DNA of 64,000 bases from Rhodovulum sp. P5 (GTDB taxonomy: Bacteria; Pseudomonadota; Alphaproteobacteria; Rhodobacterales; Rhodobacteraceae): assembly GCF_002079305.1 (NCBI RefSeq), contig NZ_CP015040.1:1-64000 (forward strand). The letters run 5' to 3'. Position 1 is the first letter of the stretch. The number at the start of each line of letters is the position of its first letter. The notes below the pieces were generated by a model. That model ran no database searches. It was given only the letters and a program-made list of their open reading frames with translations, and was not told where the DNA came from. Positions 1 to 9,567 of this stretch are shown here, piece by piece. Both the position numbers and the translations under genes were made by a program.

Positions 1-162
1 CGGGAACCTTTCTGAATTTTATTTTACGACAAGGGGTTAGGCGGCGATCCTTGATGAGCACGCGGATTGACGCGACGGTCGCCGGTTCTGGTGGGGCGGT
101 CAAGCCGACACCGGCCCCTGCGGCGATGTCGCGCCGCAGCCGTTCGCGTGCCGGACACGGGA

Positions 163-940
163 TCAGGGCAGCGCGAGGATGACGTGGCTCGACTTGATCA
201 GCGCCGTCGCCGCGTCGCCCGGTTGCAGGTTCAGCGTCTCCGCGCTGTCGCGGGTGATCGTGGCGGCGGCTCTCCCCAAGGTCGAGGACGATCTCGCTGT
301 TCACAGGCCCGTCGGTGCGGGCGCTCACAGTGCCCGAAAGCCGGTTCCTGACCGATAGCGGCCCAATCTCGGTGCCACCGGCAAGGATCACGAAGCTCGA
401 CTTGACCAGCGCAAAGACCTCCACCCCCGGCGCCAGCCCCATCTCGGCCGCGCTTCTGCCGGTGATGACCGAGGCAAGGCTTTGCCCGCCGCCGATATCC
501 ATCACCACTTCGGCGCTGACCGTGCTTTCCTTTACCGAGGTCACGGTGGCGCGATACGCATTGCGGGCCGAGGTCTTCATCATCAGGCTCCACAGCAGAT
601 CATTGGGGTCAAGGTCGATCCGGGCATCGAGCGCCGCCACCACCCGCGCCAGACCGTCCTGGATGACGGCGTAGGCTGCGATGACGTTCTCGCCCGCGGG
701 CGTCAGTTGTGCACCGCCCCCCGCCCGCCCGCCGGGCGCGGCGGTCACCAGCGGGGTGGCAAAGACGTTGTTCATCGCCTGCACGCCGTCCCAGGCCGCC
801 TTGTAGGACAGACCCACCTCCCGCGCCGCGGCCGAGATCGATCCGGTACGCCCGACCGCGGCAAGCAGAGCCACACGGTCCGCCCCCATCCGGGCCCCGG
901 TGCGTTCCAGCGTCAGGGCGCTGCGCAGGTTCTCTGTCAT
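163..940 (-). CDS. modE: Molybdate-responsive transcriptional regulator ModE (frameshifted near its end)
   Basis: ModE binds DNA and represses or activates molybdate uptake and molybdoenzyme genes when loaded with molybdate. The N-terminal winged helix (GSISAAAREVGLSYKAAWDG, about residues 34-53) is typical of ModE. Two Mop/TOBE-like molybdate-binding segments follow: one begins SARNAYRATVTSV, the second SVRNRLSGTVSA. The frame opened by the ATG at 940 leaves the family pattern around 272-277, within a run of four C on the plus strand. The next frame resumes the second TOBE unit (AAATITRDSAETL ... IKSSHVILALP) and stops at 163-165, so one extra base or two missing bases separate the halves. 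Product about 258 aa, the usual ModE length. It lies two genes from a molybdenum hydroxylase, its likely target class. Family certain; whether the frameshift is real is not. Confidence 0.85.
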
Positions 941-1467
941 CCTCGCTCGTCCTTCTTGCCGACGCACCCGAACGTCATAGCCCGAAGGGCGCCGCCCTGC
1001 CACTGTTGCGTGCGGCCGCCCCTCACCCGATGCAGGGCGTCGTGCCCGAGGACCACGGCGCATCGCACCAGACGCGCGGGCAGGCGGGAGTGGCGCCGGC
1101 ATGGCCCGGCACAGGGTGACCCGACCGGGCATCGGCCAGAGGACACAGAAACGCGCTTGCCGCAGTCGGCAAAGCGGCGCCTTGGCGGGCGGCATCGTCT
1201 TGCCGGTGCGTGGTCCGCAGGGGCTCGTCATGTGAGGGAGAGCGGGAAGCCGGTCTTTGATGCGGAACCCGTCGCCCGGCACCATCGGAGTGCAGACGTC
1301 GTGCGGATTGCAATGGCGTGGCTTTGCGCGATGTCGTCGGCATGGCAGTCTCCCTTCGTTGACAGGGGAAAATCCCTCTGCCGTGAAGGTATCCTGCCAG
1401 ATCGGTGCTGATGGCCGGCTGACCCCTCGCGTCAGCGCACCATCAGCTTCGCCCCGGACCTGCCGCG
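941..1467. other. Intergenic region without a recognisable gene
   Basis: About 530 bases between modE and the TetR gene. Open frames exist on both strands but are low-complexity, Arg/Pro-rich translations without family features, as expected by chance at this GC content. It probably carries the modE promoter near 941-1000. No repeat or RNA structure was recognised. Confidence 0.5.
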
Positions 1468-2075
1468 TTATGGGTGAACCCCGATATCCGCGCCTGTCTC
1501 GATGATCGCATGAAAGATCCGGACGGCCCGTTCGGACCGGGCCTTGCAGTCCCCCAGATCCGGCGCGGGCAAGGTGCCGATCACGCGGCGAAGCTGTTGA
1601 TCGCCCACCAGCAGGTCGATGAACAGCGCCGCAAGGGCCTCTGGCTGACCGGCATCGGGATAGATGCGGCACAGCAGATCGGTCAGCAGGGGCAAGACGC
1701 TCTCCCGCCCCGCGGCCGCAATCGCGCGGCCGGTCTCGCCCCCCATATCGGCGGCGGCCACACGGTTGAGCGCCACGGCGCGGTCCGACAGGATGTCGTG
1801 CAGCAGCACCGTTCCGAACTCAACAAGCGCGGCTTCCGGCGCCTCCGCCTCCAGCGCCGACAAAGCCGGTCCCGCGCGGCCTCGGCAGTGCTTGCCACCA
1901 TGGCGCGAAACAATCCAAGCTTGTCGCCATACCAGGCGTAAAGTGTCTCGTTGAGCGCTTTTGCGCGCTTGGCGATGGCCAGCATCGAGGCACCGGAAAA
2001 GCCACGCTCAACCAGGACCTCGTAGGCGGCCTTTTCGATCCGCAAGCGGCGGGCGGCTTTCCGGTCGTCGGTCAT
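1468..2075 (-). CDS. TetR/AcrR family regulator (frameshifted in the middle)
   Basis: One-component repressor with an N-terminal helix-turn-helix ([20 protein letters not shown], then [19 protein letters not shown]) and a C-terminal ligand domain. The N-terminal frame runs to about 1865. The C-terminal domain ([20 protein letters not shown] through [12 protein letters not shown]) is in the neighbouring frame, so one base is missing near the AAA at 1862-1864. Joined length is about 202 aa, normal for TetR. I prefer the ATG at 2075, which follows a GGGAG ribosome site, over the upstream GTG at 2081. It is divergent from the iorAB-like oxidoreductase, with two identical-pattern inverted repeats between them, so it most likely controls that pair and itself. 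Ligand unknown. Confidence 0.8.
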
Positions 2076-2099
2076 CGGCACAATCTCCCTTGACCGGAG

Positions 2100-2117
2100 C
2101 CGTACGCATCATTACGG
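2100..2117. promoter_or_regulatory. TetR operator candidate 1
   Basis: Inverted repeat CCGTA-N8-TACGG. Its inner sequence is almost the same as a second copy 28 bases downstream. It lies between the divergent TetR and oxidoreductase genes, where a TetR dimer usually binds. Confidence 0.6.
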
Positions 2118-2127
2118 ATTGCCGCAA

Positions 2128-2145
2128 CCGTACACATCATTACGG
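2128..2145. promoter_or_regulatory. TetR operator candidate 2
   Basis: Second copy of CCGTA-N8-TACGG, with one base different from the first (ACACATCAT versus ACGCATCAT). It ends 21 bases before the ATG of the small oxidoreductase subunit, a position that would block transcription. Confidence 0.6.
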
Positions 2146-2166
2146 TTTTTGATTCCGGATTGTGCC

Positions 2167-2640
2167 ATGCGCTACACCCTGAACCTGAATGGCAAGGACA
2201 CCGCGGTAGAGGCGGACGACCCGGATATGCCGCTGGTCTTCGTCCTGCGCGATCTGCTTGGGCTTCGCGGCACGAAATACACCTGCCTCGAAGGGGCCTG
2301 CGGGGCGTGCACGGTTCACATTTACGGGGTCGCGGTACGCGCCTGCCAGATCCCGGTCAGCGATTGCGAGGGCGCGGCCATTGTCACCATCGAAGGGCTC
2401 TCGACCGCGGGGGATCACCCGGTGCAGCAGGCATGGCTGGAAGAGCGCGTTCCGCAATGCGGCTGGTGCCAGCCGGGGCAGATCATGCAGGCCGCCGCGC
2501 TGATCGCCGAAGACCCCGCGCCCAGCGAAGAGGACATTGCCACCGGGATGAGCGGCAACCTGTGCCGGTGCGGCACCGCGCCCCGCATCCTCAAGGCCGT
2601 GGCCCGCGCCGCGGAAATCACGCGGCGAGACGCGCAATGA
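2167..2640 (+). CDS. iorA: Molybdenum hydroxylase small (2Fe-2S) subunit, isoquinoline 1-oxidoreductase alpha-like
   Basis: Electron-transfer subunit of a xanthine-oxidase-family enzyme; it passes electrons from the molybdenum site through two 2Fe-2S clusters. The N-terminal plant-type ferredoxin domain has the cluster motif [12 protein letters not shown] (about residues 39-50). The C-terminal helical domain carries CGWCQPGQ and CRCG. At 157 aa it matches the stand-alone small subunits that pair with IorB-type large subunits. The ATG at 2167 starts the family sequence [10 protein letters not shown]; an upstream in-frame start adds only unrelated residues across the operators. It overlaps the large subunit by ATGA, so the two are translationally coupled. 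The substrate is probably an N-heterocycle or aldehyde; the gene symbol is by family only. Confidence 0.85.
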   Translation: MRYTLNLNGKDTAVEADDPDMPLVFVLRDLLGLRGTKYTCLEGACGACTVHIYGVAVRACQIPVSDCEGAAIVTIEGLSTAGDHPVQQAWLEERVPQCGWCQPGQIMQAAALIAEDPAPSEEDIATGMSGNLCRCGTAPRILKAVARAAEITRRDAQ

Positions 2641-4745
2641 GCCGTCGGACAAGGCTCAGCCGCCGCCTGTTCCTTGCCTCTGCCGGGGGAATGACCGTGG
2701 CCGTCGGGCTCGGGGCGGGCCGGGCGCTCTGGCCGACACCGGGGCCGCGGGCAGGCCAGGCCGTGAATGCCTGGGCGGCACTTCTGGACGACGGCCGGGT
2801 CGCCTTCGCTTGCCCGGCACAGGATCTCGGGCAGGGCGCGCCGCTGGCGCTCTCCATGATCCTTGCCGCCGAAATCGGCGCCGACCCGGGCCTTGTGGCC
2901 GTTCAGGCCGCACCGCGCGACGCGGGCACCTATGGGAACCCCGATTTCGACGGGCGCATGGTGACCGCCGACAGCAAGACCACGCGCGGCTACTGGCCGC
3001 TTCTGCGCCTTGCCGGGGCCGAGATGCGGGCGGCGCTGATCGCCACGGCCGCCCGGATGCAAGGCTGGGCAGAGGCCGACTGTAGCACGGCCGAACATTC
3101 CGTCGCGCATCGCCCAAGCGGCGCACGGGTGAGCTTTGCCGAGATCGCCGCGAACGGGCGCCTGCGGATGCCGGGCACCCCCGGCCTGCGCCCCGGGGTC
3201 GAGCTGACGCCACTGGGCACCAGCCCCGACGATCCCCGCATGCGCGCCATCGTGACGGGGCAAAAGCGCTTCGGCACCGACCGGCGCGCCACGGATGCAT
3301 CGGTCGCCGTGCTGGCACGCAGTCAGCATCTGGACGGTCTGCCCCTCACCGTGGACGACACCGCCGCCCGCGCCGTTCCGGGGGTTGAGGCGGTCGTGAT
3401 CCTCGACGACGCCGTGGCCGTGGTCGCGCGCCACACCTGGGCGGCGCTCAAAGGGCGGGAGGCACTGGTGGTCCGCTGGTCGGACCCAGGCGGTTTCGAC
3501 TCCGAAACGGAGGCCGAAACGCTCCGCGCCGCGCTCGACGATGACAGCCAAAAGTGCGTGACCCTGCGCGCAACCGGGGTGGCCACAGGGGCCCCGACCC
3601 TGACCGCGCGTTTCCACGCGCCGATGCTCAAACACCTTGTCCCAGAACCGTTGAACGCGCAGGCGCGGGGCAAGGATTACGGTCTGGGCGTGACGGTCGA
3701 AAGCGCGACCCAATCGCTCGACCTCGACATGCGGTTCGCGGCGCAGACATGGAAAACCGCGCCCTTCATGGTCGAGACCATCGCGCACCCCGCGGGCGGC
3801 GCCTATGGCCGGCGGGTTCTCAACGACGTGGTGCGCGACGCCTGCGCCGTGACGAAATCGCTGGGCCGCCCGGTGCAGGTGATCCGCCCGCTGGTCGATG
3901 AACTGCAACGCGGGCAGGTGCGGCCCGCCGCCGCGCAGCGCGTCGCGGCCTGGCTGGCCCCCGATGGCACCCTTTCCGGCTGGTCCCACGATTTCGCCTC
4001 TGACGGGCCGCTGGCCGCCCAGCTCCCCGCCTCGCTCAAGGGCGCCAATGGCGATGAGGACAACACCGCCACCGACGGGGCCTATCACCCCTACCGTGTG
4101 CCCGCCGACCGCATCCGCTGGACCCGCGTCGCAACCCAACCGGTGCCCGGCTTCCTGCGCGGGGTTTCGGCCGGGTACACCGTCTGGGCGGTCGAGACCA
4201 TGATGGAGCGGCTTGCCCGCACCGCGGGGCAGGATCCGCTGGCCTTCCGCCTGGCCCATATCGACGACCCGCGCCTTGCCACCGTCGCCCGGCGCGCCGC
4301 GACGATGGCCGGCTGGGGCGCCCCCGACCGGGCGCTCGGGCTTGGCGTGATGTCCTTCCGCGGCTCGCACGTCGCCTGCGTGGCAGAGGTGCGGGACAAC
4401 CGCGTCGCCGGCCTGTGGCTCGCGGCCGATGTCGGCCGCATCATTCACCGCGACAACGTGGTCGCGCAGATCATGGGCGGCATGGTCTGGGGCCTGTCCA
4501 TGGCGTTGGTGGAGGGGCTGGACTTTGCCAATGGGGCCGCCCGCGCGGAAAGCATCTGGGATTACCCCGTGATCGGGGCTGACGCGCTCCCACCCCTCGA
4601 CATCGCGCTGATCGAACCCGACCCCGAGGCCGCCCCCTGCGGAGTGGGTGAGATCGGCGTGCCCACCGTCATCCCGGCCGTGTGCAACGCCTTCGAATGC
4701 GCCACCGGTCGGGTCTTTGACCGCCTGCCGCTTGAGGTGTCCTGA
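2637..4745 (+). CDS. iorB: Tat-exported molybdopterin oxidoreductase large subunit, isoquinoline 1-oxidoreductase beta-like
   Basis: Catalytic molybdenum-cofactor subunit of 702 aa. It begins with a twin-arginine signal ([13 protein letters not shown]) followed by a hydrophobic stretch, so the assembled enzyme is exported to the periplasm, as known for IorB/aldehyde-dehydrogenase relatives. The C-terminal [17 protein letters not shown] holds the expected active-site Glu, about residue 672. The sequence is somewhat shorter than typical IorB proteins (about 730-780 aa). No cytochrome c electron acceptor follows, unlike many IorAB-type operons, so the acceptor must be encoded elsewhere. The start overlaps the small-subunit stop codon. 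Substrate unknown. Confidence 0.85.
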   Translation: MSRRTRLSRRLFLASAGGMTVAVGLGAGRALWPTPGPRAGQAVNAWAALLDDGRVAFACPAQDLGQGAPLALSMILAAEIGADPGLVAVQAAPRDAGTYGNPDFDGRMVTADSKTTRGYWPLLRLAGAEMRAALIATAARMQGWAEADCSTAEHSVAHRPSGARVSFAEIAANGRLRMPGTPGLRPGVELTPLGTSPDDPRMRAIVTGQKRFGTDRRATDASVAVLARSQHLDGLPLTVDDTAARAVPGVEAVVILDDAVAVVARHTWAALKGREALVVRWSDPGGFDSETEAETLRAALDDDSQKCVTLRATGVATGAPTLTARFHAPMLKHLVPEPLNAQARGKDYGLGVTVESATQSLDLDMRFAAQTWKTAPFMVETIAHPAGGAYGRRVLNDVVRDACAVTKSLGRPVQVIRPLVDELQRGQVRPAAAQRVAAWLAPDGTLSGWSHDFASDGPLAAQLPASLKGANGDEDNTATDGAYHPYRVPADRIRWTRVATQPVPGFLRGVSAGYTVWAVETMMERLARTAGQDPLAFRLAHIDDPRLATVARRAATMAGWGAPDRALGLGVMSFRGSHVACVAEVRDNRVAGLWLAADVGRIIHRDNVVAQIMGGMVWGLSMALVEGLDFANGAARAESIWDYPVIGADALPPLDIALIEPDPEAAPCGVGEIGVPTVIPAVCNAFECATGRVFDRLPLEVS

Positions 4746-4799
4746 AATCGTCCCGCACGCCGGTTGATGTCCTTGGCCGCAGGCCCACCGGCACGGTTA

Positions 4800-5687
4800 T
4801 CATTGCCGGGACAAAAGCGTGACGCCGCCGGGGTCAACCCGAAATGTCAGGGTGCACGCACCCGCACCGCCCGGACGACCACAGGCGTTGCCATGCACCT
4901 TTACGCTCAGCAGGCCAGGCGTCGGCACGTCGAACCCGTACATCGTACCGGCGTATATTTGGCGATACCCGCCGCCCGGAACGCCCAGATAGATCTCCTG
5001 AGAACAGCCGCCGCTGCCGCAATACATGGACAGCATGCGCGAACACTGCGCCGCGCCGAAATCAATGGCCAGATCGAGGGGGTCGACCCCGTCGATATCG
5101 ACCTGCCGGGCAAGCGCACCCTGGATTGCGACGGTTTCCCCCATAACGGCACAGTCGCGCTGCACCTTTGCAAGCGCCGCGCTGGCTGGGTCGGCCACGG
5201 GGGCGGGCGGCGGCTTTGGACAGACGGACAGCGCATGCGCGATGGCCCGCGACGATCCCCTAAGCGACCCTTCGATGGGCATCGCGTCGGACCCTTCCTG
5301 AAACATCAGGGAAAACCGGTTGCCCCGGCGCATCGGTCCAAGAACGATCTCCATGTTCTCTTGGGCGAAATCCACGAAGAACAGGTTGCCGATGTCGTCC
5401 TGCTGCTGAACTTCGATTTGCGCGATGGTCTGCCCGTCGACCGACAGCATCGCCGTCCGCAACCCGTTCAGCGCCAGCGAGTCGGACAGGACATAAAACC
5501 CCATCGACCGCCCGGGGCTGCATCCGAGGATGAGACAATAGCTTCCGCCCCACGGGTGGTCGCCGCACAAGGTGGCGCCGTTATAGCCCGCCAACGGACC
5601 GGAGCCGGTCATCGGCACCCACATCTGCGCGACGGCCGGGGCGCCATTCAGAACGGCCGCTACAAGCAGGATGAAAAGTCGTTTCAT
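4800..5687 (-). CDS. Secreted cysteine-containing protein of unknown function
   Basis: I do not recognise the family. The 295-aa product starts MKRLFILLVAAVLNGAPAVA, a clear Sec signal peptide with cleavage near AVA-QM. The mature part has two halves. The first contains paired Cys (LCGDHPWGGSYCLILGC). A proline-rich linker (CPKPPPAPVADP) leads to a second half rich in Cys (CSRMLSMYCGSGGC, NACGRPGGAGAC), suggesting a disulfide-stabilised periplasmic or extracellular domain. The chosen ATG at 5687 is the first residue of the signal peptide; the longer frame upstream has no support. It stands downstream of a lipase gene on the same strand. Confidence 0.7.
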   Translation of the reverse strand: MKRLFILLVAAVLNGAPAVAQMWVPMTGSGPLAGYNGATLCGDHPWGGSYCLILGCSPGRSMGFYVLSDSLALNGLRTAMLSVDGQTIAQIEVQQQDDIGNLFFVDFAQENMEIVLGPMRRGNRFSLMFQEGSDAMPIEGSLRGSSRAIAHALSVCPKPPPAPVADPASAALAKVQRDCAVMGETVAIQGALARQVDIDGVDPLDLAIDFGAAQCSRMLSMYCGSGGCSQEIYLGVPGGGYRQIYAGTMYGFDVPTPGLLSVKVHGNACGRPGGAGACTLTFRVDPGGVTLLSRQ

Positions 5688-5774
5688 GATGCCTTGCCCC
5701 CCAAATACATGGAAAGCGTAAGGCCCGGACCGGCCCGGATCAAGCATGCCGACCGGTCTATGGCCCGGGGCGCG

Positions 5775-6935
5775 TCACAGGAAACGGGTCAGCGCCAGAC
5801 TGGCCATGTTCGCCAGCGCCCCAAGGAAACGGTCGATCAGATACCGGATCACGGCCTTTCCGATATCCGCCCCAATGGTCAGCGCGAGTCCGAGAAAGCT
5901 GGCGATGGTGCGCAGCAGGCGCGCGACCGTCTCGCCAAAGCGCTGGCCGAGGTCGAGGCCGTATTGCAGAAGCGCTGCAAGCCGGTCGACCAGGGTCAGC
6001 GGCCCCATGAAGGCAAGCTGGCCAACCCCGACGATGGCGTTGATCAACGCGGATATCGCATTGTTCAACGCCCAGGCGCAAAGCGCCGAGAAGGGCTTTG
6101 TCCGGGCGGTTTCGGCGATGTCGAGCCAGTAGTCGGCCGTGAACATCTCCCAGTTGCTGACGCGGGTCGGCCAGTGGCCGGCTTCTGTCAGGCGGGCCTT
6201 GTAGTTGTCCACCATGCTGTGCGCCCCGCCATTGATGATGGAAAACCCGTCGATCAGCCGGTCGTCGCAATCGTTGAGATGGGCAAAGGGAAAGATCGGG
6301 ATCATCGGCACCGGGTCGCAGCGCGAATACACGCGGCGGATGTTGTCGGCCCCAAGTTTCGTCGTCAGGGCCGCATTCGACAAGGTGGTCACCGTGCGCG
6401 GCGCACCAAACGTGTAAAGACGCACATCGGGCACACCGGCTGCCTTGTAATGCGCGGCGAAAAGCGTGGCCAGCGCGCCGCCAAGCGAATGGCCGAGCAC
6501 ATGAAGGCTCGTGACCCGGCCGACCTTCTTCATCGCCTCTTCGACATCGGGAAGGATGCTCTCATAGACCTTGGTAAAGCCCATATGGCTGACCAGACCG
6601 GCCGGGCCGGGCGACAGGCCCATGGTGGCATTGCTCAGCCAATCCCGGCCGCTGTCGAACCGGGTGCCGCGAAAGACAAGGATATGGTCCTTGACCCCGG
6701 CGCCCTCGCGCTGAAGCATCACGCCGAACGCGCTGGTCTCGCGAAACAGCGCCGGGCCGGATTTCCCCGAGAGCAGGCCCGCGGCCCCGCCATCGGACCG
6801 ACCCACGATGGAGACCCCTGCCCCACCGAGGTTCATCTGCCGTTCCAGTTCGGCAATCGAGATTCCGCCCGGCTGGTTCCGGAGGTAGACAGTGTCTGCC
6901 AGATGCGAGGCGACTGGGGCCGAGAGCAATGGCAT
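5775..6935 (-). CDS. Class 3 lipase (alpha/beta hydrolase) family protein
   Basis: Predicted triacylglycerol lipase or phospholipase of the fungal-lipase-like class 3 family. The nucleophile elbow GHSLGG puts the catalytic Ser at about residue 150. The preceding strand LVFRGT (86-91) is the usual oxyanion segment. A catalytic Asp is likely in SRCDPVP, and a His in the INGGAHSM region. No signal peptide is seen. The last about 110 residues are hydrophobic and helical (ALINAIVGVGQLAFMG, IGADIGKAVIRYLIDRFLG), possibly membrane-associating. The ATG at 6935 follows GGAGG at good spacing. A DUF6795-like protein gene lies just upstream on the same strand. A role as an exported effector is possible but unproven. 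Confidence 0.8.
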   Translation of the reverse strand: MPLLSAPVASHLADTVYLRNQPGGISIAELERQMNLGGAGVSIVGRSDGGAAGLLSGKSGPALFRETSAFGVMLQREGAGVKDHILVFRGTRFDSGRDWLSNATMGLSPGPAGLVSHMGFTKVYESILPDVEEAMKKVGRVTSLHVLGHSLGGALATLFAAHYKAAGVPDVRLYTFGAPRTVTTLSNAALTTKLGADNIRRVYSRCDPVPMIPIFPFAHLNDCDDRLIDGFSIINGGAHSMVDNYKARLTEAGHWPTRVSNWEMFTADYWLDIAETARTKPFSALCAWALNNAISALINAIVGVGQLAFMGPLTLVDRLAALLQYGLDLGQRFGETVARLLRTIASFLGLALTIGADIGKAVIRYLIDRFLGALANMASLALTRFL

Positions 6936-6966
6936 GGGGAAACCTCCGGGCTGTTGGTCGGACCTG

Positions 6967-7431
6967 TCAGTCGAGGATGCGGCAGGTACTGCTGAGGATC
7001 GGGCCGGGGCCGGGCTCCGGATCGGTGTCCGCGCGGCAGACCAGATTGATCGGCCGTCCGTCCAGTTCCGAATTGGGCCCAAAGCTCCGCTTGCTCATAC
7101 GCAGGAACATCTTCGGCGTGCCGGTCATGTCATGGGTGAACTGCTGATCGATCAGCGGCGTCCCCGGGTTCAGCCCGCCGAACAGAGAGCGTTGTTCGAC
7201 TGACCCGAAGGCAAACCGCCCATCGTCATCCGTGGTGGTGCTGTCGCTGCCCGTTTTGGAACTGGTTTGCCAGGTGCGTGTGATCGTGACGCCGGCCGCG
7301 GGGCGTCCCGATCCGTCGACCAGTTGCCCGCTCATCGCGGAGGCGTAGATGAGGGTCTTGCCCATGGCCATTCCTGCGCCTCCGATCAACAGCAGCCCCG
7401 CGATCGCACCAAGAACGCTTCGACGGAGCAT
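6967..7431 (-). CDS. Small exported protein with a DUF6795-like (carboxypeptidase-regulatory) beta domain
   Basis: The 154-aa product begins MLRRSVLGAIAGLLLIGGAG, an uncleaved anchor or signal peptide. The next segment (SGQLVDGSGRPAAGVTITRT ... DDDGRFAFGSV) is the beta-sandwich pattern of carboxypeptidase regulatory-like/DUF6795 proteins. Proteins of this kind are often found beside lipase or other effector genes. Here it immediately precedes the class 3 lipase, with about 30 bases between them. The C-terminus ends in a Cys-containing tail (NLVCRADTD ... STCRILD). The ATG at 7431 is preferred to an upstream in-frame ATG that adds 16 residues before the hydrophobic segment. Family call moderate; function unknown. 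Confidence 0.6.
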   Translation of the reverse strand: MLRRSVLGAIAGLLLIGGAGMAMGKTLIYASAMSGQLVDGSGRPAAGVTITRTWQTSSKTGSDSTTTDDDGRFAFGSVEQRSLFGGLNPGTPLIDQQFTHDMTGTPKMFLRMSKRSFGPNSELDGRPINLVCRADTDPEPGPGPILSSTCRILD

Positions 7432-7542
7432 GACGCCTCCAGCAAGTTGCGAAATCTGTCCTGAGCGGAGCTTAGGCACTCGCCCTTAAGGCGACAAGCC
7501 CTTTCCAAAAAACCGCTTAAGAATGGGCCGTCGCCTTCCGTG

Positions 7543-8568
7543 TCATCCCCCCTTGCAGACCGGCAACTCCTGCGGCGGCCGTTTCGGCAGGGACTGGCGC
7601 CAGTCGTTGATGATCGGCTGAAGCGTTCGCTTGGGCCAGAACTTCGGGGTTCCGATCGTCTCCAGACAGGCCGTGTTCCAGTAAAGCCCGGCCCGGGACG
7701 GAGAGGTTCCCGTCTTGACGGCCCGCGCCACGGCGTCGATGTCGTCGGCCTCGGGGTAGATATAAAGCGTCGTCGGGCGCCCCTCGACCAGCGAAAGGAT
7801 ATCCTCCGACACCGACTGTGACCATGTGGTGCAGCCGTTGCTGCGGCCGCTGGTATAGTTGATAAGCGTTCCAAAGGGCACATAGCCGTCATCGTCGGCA
7901 TGGGGGCTGCCCGGGTTGCTGAAGCGGCACTGCCACTTCACGAACACCGCCGGATGCCCGCCGATGGCCCTCTCCCGCGCATTTCGTGTGTCGCCCTCCC
8001 CATCATAAAGCAGGAAGGTCCGGTAGAACGGACGCCTCGCCCCCGACTGCTGGATATAGCCCTTGAACGAGGTCCGCGTTTCCGCCGTCAGATAGGCCCC
8101 GCCCGCGGTCAGCTTGGACCCTTCCGCATTACTGAAATGCCGGGCGCATTGCCGCCCGTTCGAAAAATCCGCCCGCTGCAGTTTGCGCCCGTTTCCATAG
8201 CCCGACGACACCGCCCGGAACGATTTGGACCCTTCACAGATGATGTAGAACCGCCGCCCCACCGCGCCATCGCGCGCCGCGCTCGGGCGCGTTGCATCCA
8301 TGGCAAGATAACAGGGATTGGTGACCGCGCCGTCGCTTCGTTTCTGCTGATAAAGCGCGCGGGCCCGATGTAGCACGACCGGGGCGATCTGCCCTTCGCC
8401 CGTCCCCACATGGGCCCGCAGCCAGGTCGGAATATCGACGGCTTGCGCACGCCCTGCGGTTGGCAGCGACACGGACAAGGCAGCACCCAGCAGCGCAGCC
8501 GCGACAAGACGTAAGGGAATAAAAGACACTGAGAGCTTCTCCGGCCAGACCATCCACGGCACAACCAT
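7543..8568 (-). CDS. Murein L,D-transpeptidase catalytic-domain family protein (YkuD_2-like), exported
   Basis: 341 aa from the ATG used here. A GTG at 8529 would give a cleaner signal peptide (SFIPLRLVAAALLGAALSVS, cleavage after GRAQA) and may be the true start. The body resembles the YkuD_2 group of L,D-transpeptidase-like proteins. It has a long substrate-binding region (MDATRPSA, GRRFYIICEG), then GYVPFGTLINYTSGRSNGCTTWS, whose S-x-G-C holds the presumed catalytic Cys. Such enzymes form or cleave 3-3 peptidoglycan crosslinks in the periplasm. It follows no clear operon: a 240-base gap separates it from cobO upstream. Confidence 0.7.
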   Translation of the reverse strand: MVVPWMVWPEKLSVSFIPLRLVAAALLGAALSVSLPTAGRAQAVDIPTWLRAHVGTGEGQIAPVVLHRARALYQQKRSDGAVTNPCYLAMDATRPSAARDGAVGRRFYIICEGSKSFRAVSSGYGNGRKLQRADFSNGRQCARHFSNAEGSKLTAGGAYLTAETRTSFKGYIQQSGARRPFYRTFLLYDGEGDTRNARERAIGGHPAVFVKWQCRFSNPGSPHADDDGYVPFGTLINYTSGRSNGCTTWSQSVSEDILSLVEGRPTTLYIYPEADDIDAVARAVKTGTSPSRAGLYWNTACLETIGTPKFWPKRTLQPIINDWRQSLPKRPPQELPVCKGG

Positions 8569-8806
8569 AGCACAGCTTGACGATCTGATCCCGGCGGGTG
8601 TTCCATATGGCGAGATTGACGATCAGGCGGAGACCTAAGGCGGGGTAATCCCCTCGCGGGGCTTTCAACCCGTGACGGCCTTCACGATCAACAGACGGCC
8701 ATCAGGACGTCGGCAAAGTCTTCATTAACCAAAGCCAGGCACCGGCGTCGGGCAAACGCCCTTTTCCCCTCATCGCATGTGGGCAGGAAGACCAGCGTTG
8801 CACCTG

Positions 8807-9430
8807 TCAGAATTCCACGCCCGGCTGACCCTTGATGCCGGCACGGAAGGGGTGCTTGACCAACGTCATTTCGGTCACCAGATCGGCGGCCTCGATCAAC
8901 GGATCAGGCGCATTGCGCCCGGTCAGTACCACATGGGTCAGGGGCGGCTTCTCGGCCGTGAGAAAGGTCAGCACATCCGCCACATCGAGATAGCCATAGC
9001 GAAGCGCGATGTTGATTTCATCCAGCAGGACCATGCGGATCGCCGGGTCGCGGATCAGGTCCCGCGCCTTGCGCCAGCCGTTTTCCGCCGCGGCGATGTC
9101 GCGGGCCTTGTCCTGCGTTTCCCAGGTAAAGCCCTCGCCCATGGCGTGGAACTGGCACAGATCGCCGAAATTTTCCGTCAGCAGACGCCGCTCGCCGGTA
9201 TCCCATTTGCCTTTCACGAACTGGACCACGGCACAGGGCATGCCATGGGCAATTGACCGCAGGATCATCCCGAAACCGGCAGACGATTTACCCTTCCCGG
9301 CCCCGGTATGGACAAGGATCAACCCCTTCTCGGCAATCTTGTCCTCAAGCGCGCGGTCCTTCGCCGCCTTGCGCTTGGCCATCTTGGCGGCGTGGCGGGC
9401 GGTTTCGTCCGTAGTCGGCGTCTCTGGCAT
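8807..9430 (-). CDS. cobO: Cob(I)yrinic acid a,c-diamide adenosyltransferase
   Basis: Adds the 5'-deoxyadenosyl group of ATP to the cobalt of cob(I)yrinic acid a,c-diamide or cobinamide in the cobalamin pathway, in the cytoplasm. The P-loop GAGKGKSSAGFG lies near residue 43, followed by the CobO/BtuR core (ALRYGYLDVADV, HVVLTGRNAPDPLIEAADLV). At 207 aa it has the standard length. The ATG at 9430 begins MPETPTTDE; longer frames upstream are not supported. It is divergent from the riboswitch-controlled cobalt/cobalamin operon and shares its 450-base intergenic region. Confidence 0.95.
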   Translation of the reverse strand: MPETPTTDETARHAAKMAKRKAAKDRALEDKIAEKGLILVHTGAGKGKSSAGFGMILRSIAHGMPCAVVQFVKGKWDTGERRLLTENFGDLCQFHAMGEGFTWETQDKARDIAAAENGWRKARDLIRDPAIRMVLLDEINIALRYGYLDVADVLTFLTAEKPPLTHVVLTGRNAPDPLIEAADLVTEMTLVKHPFRAGIKGQPGVEF

Positions 9431-9567
9431 GATCGCTCCCTTGTTTTTGGCGGCGCTCACCATACGGCGCGCGATTGCCGCGTCAAACGCACGCCATAAG
9501 GGAGCGGCAAGCCCGATGCGCGCTTTTGACGATTGACAGACGCCCGGTCGGTCTGGGATGACGAGCG

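Noticed and set aside
2415..4448. A long minus-strand open frame opposite the oxidoreductase large subunit.
   Set aside because: Compositionally a shadow (His/Gly/Arg-rich) and fully antisense to a recognisable molybdenum hydroxylase gene.
4764..6995. A 743-codon plus-strand open frame across 4.8-7.0 kb.
   Set aside because: It covers two minus-strand genes with signal peptide and lipase motifs; its own translation resembles no protein family.
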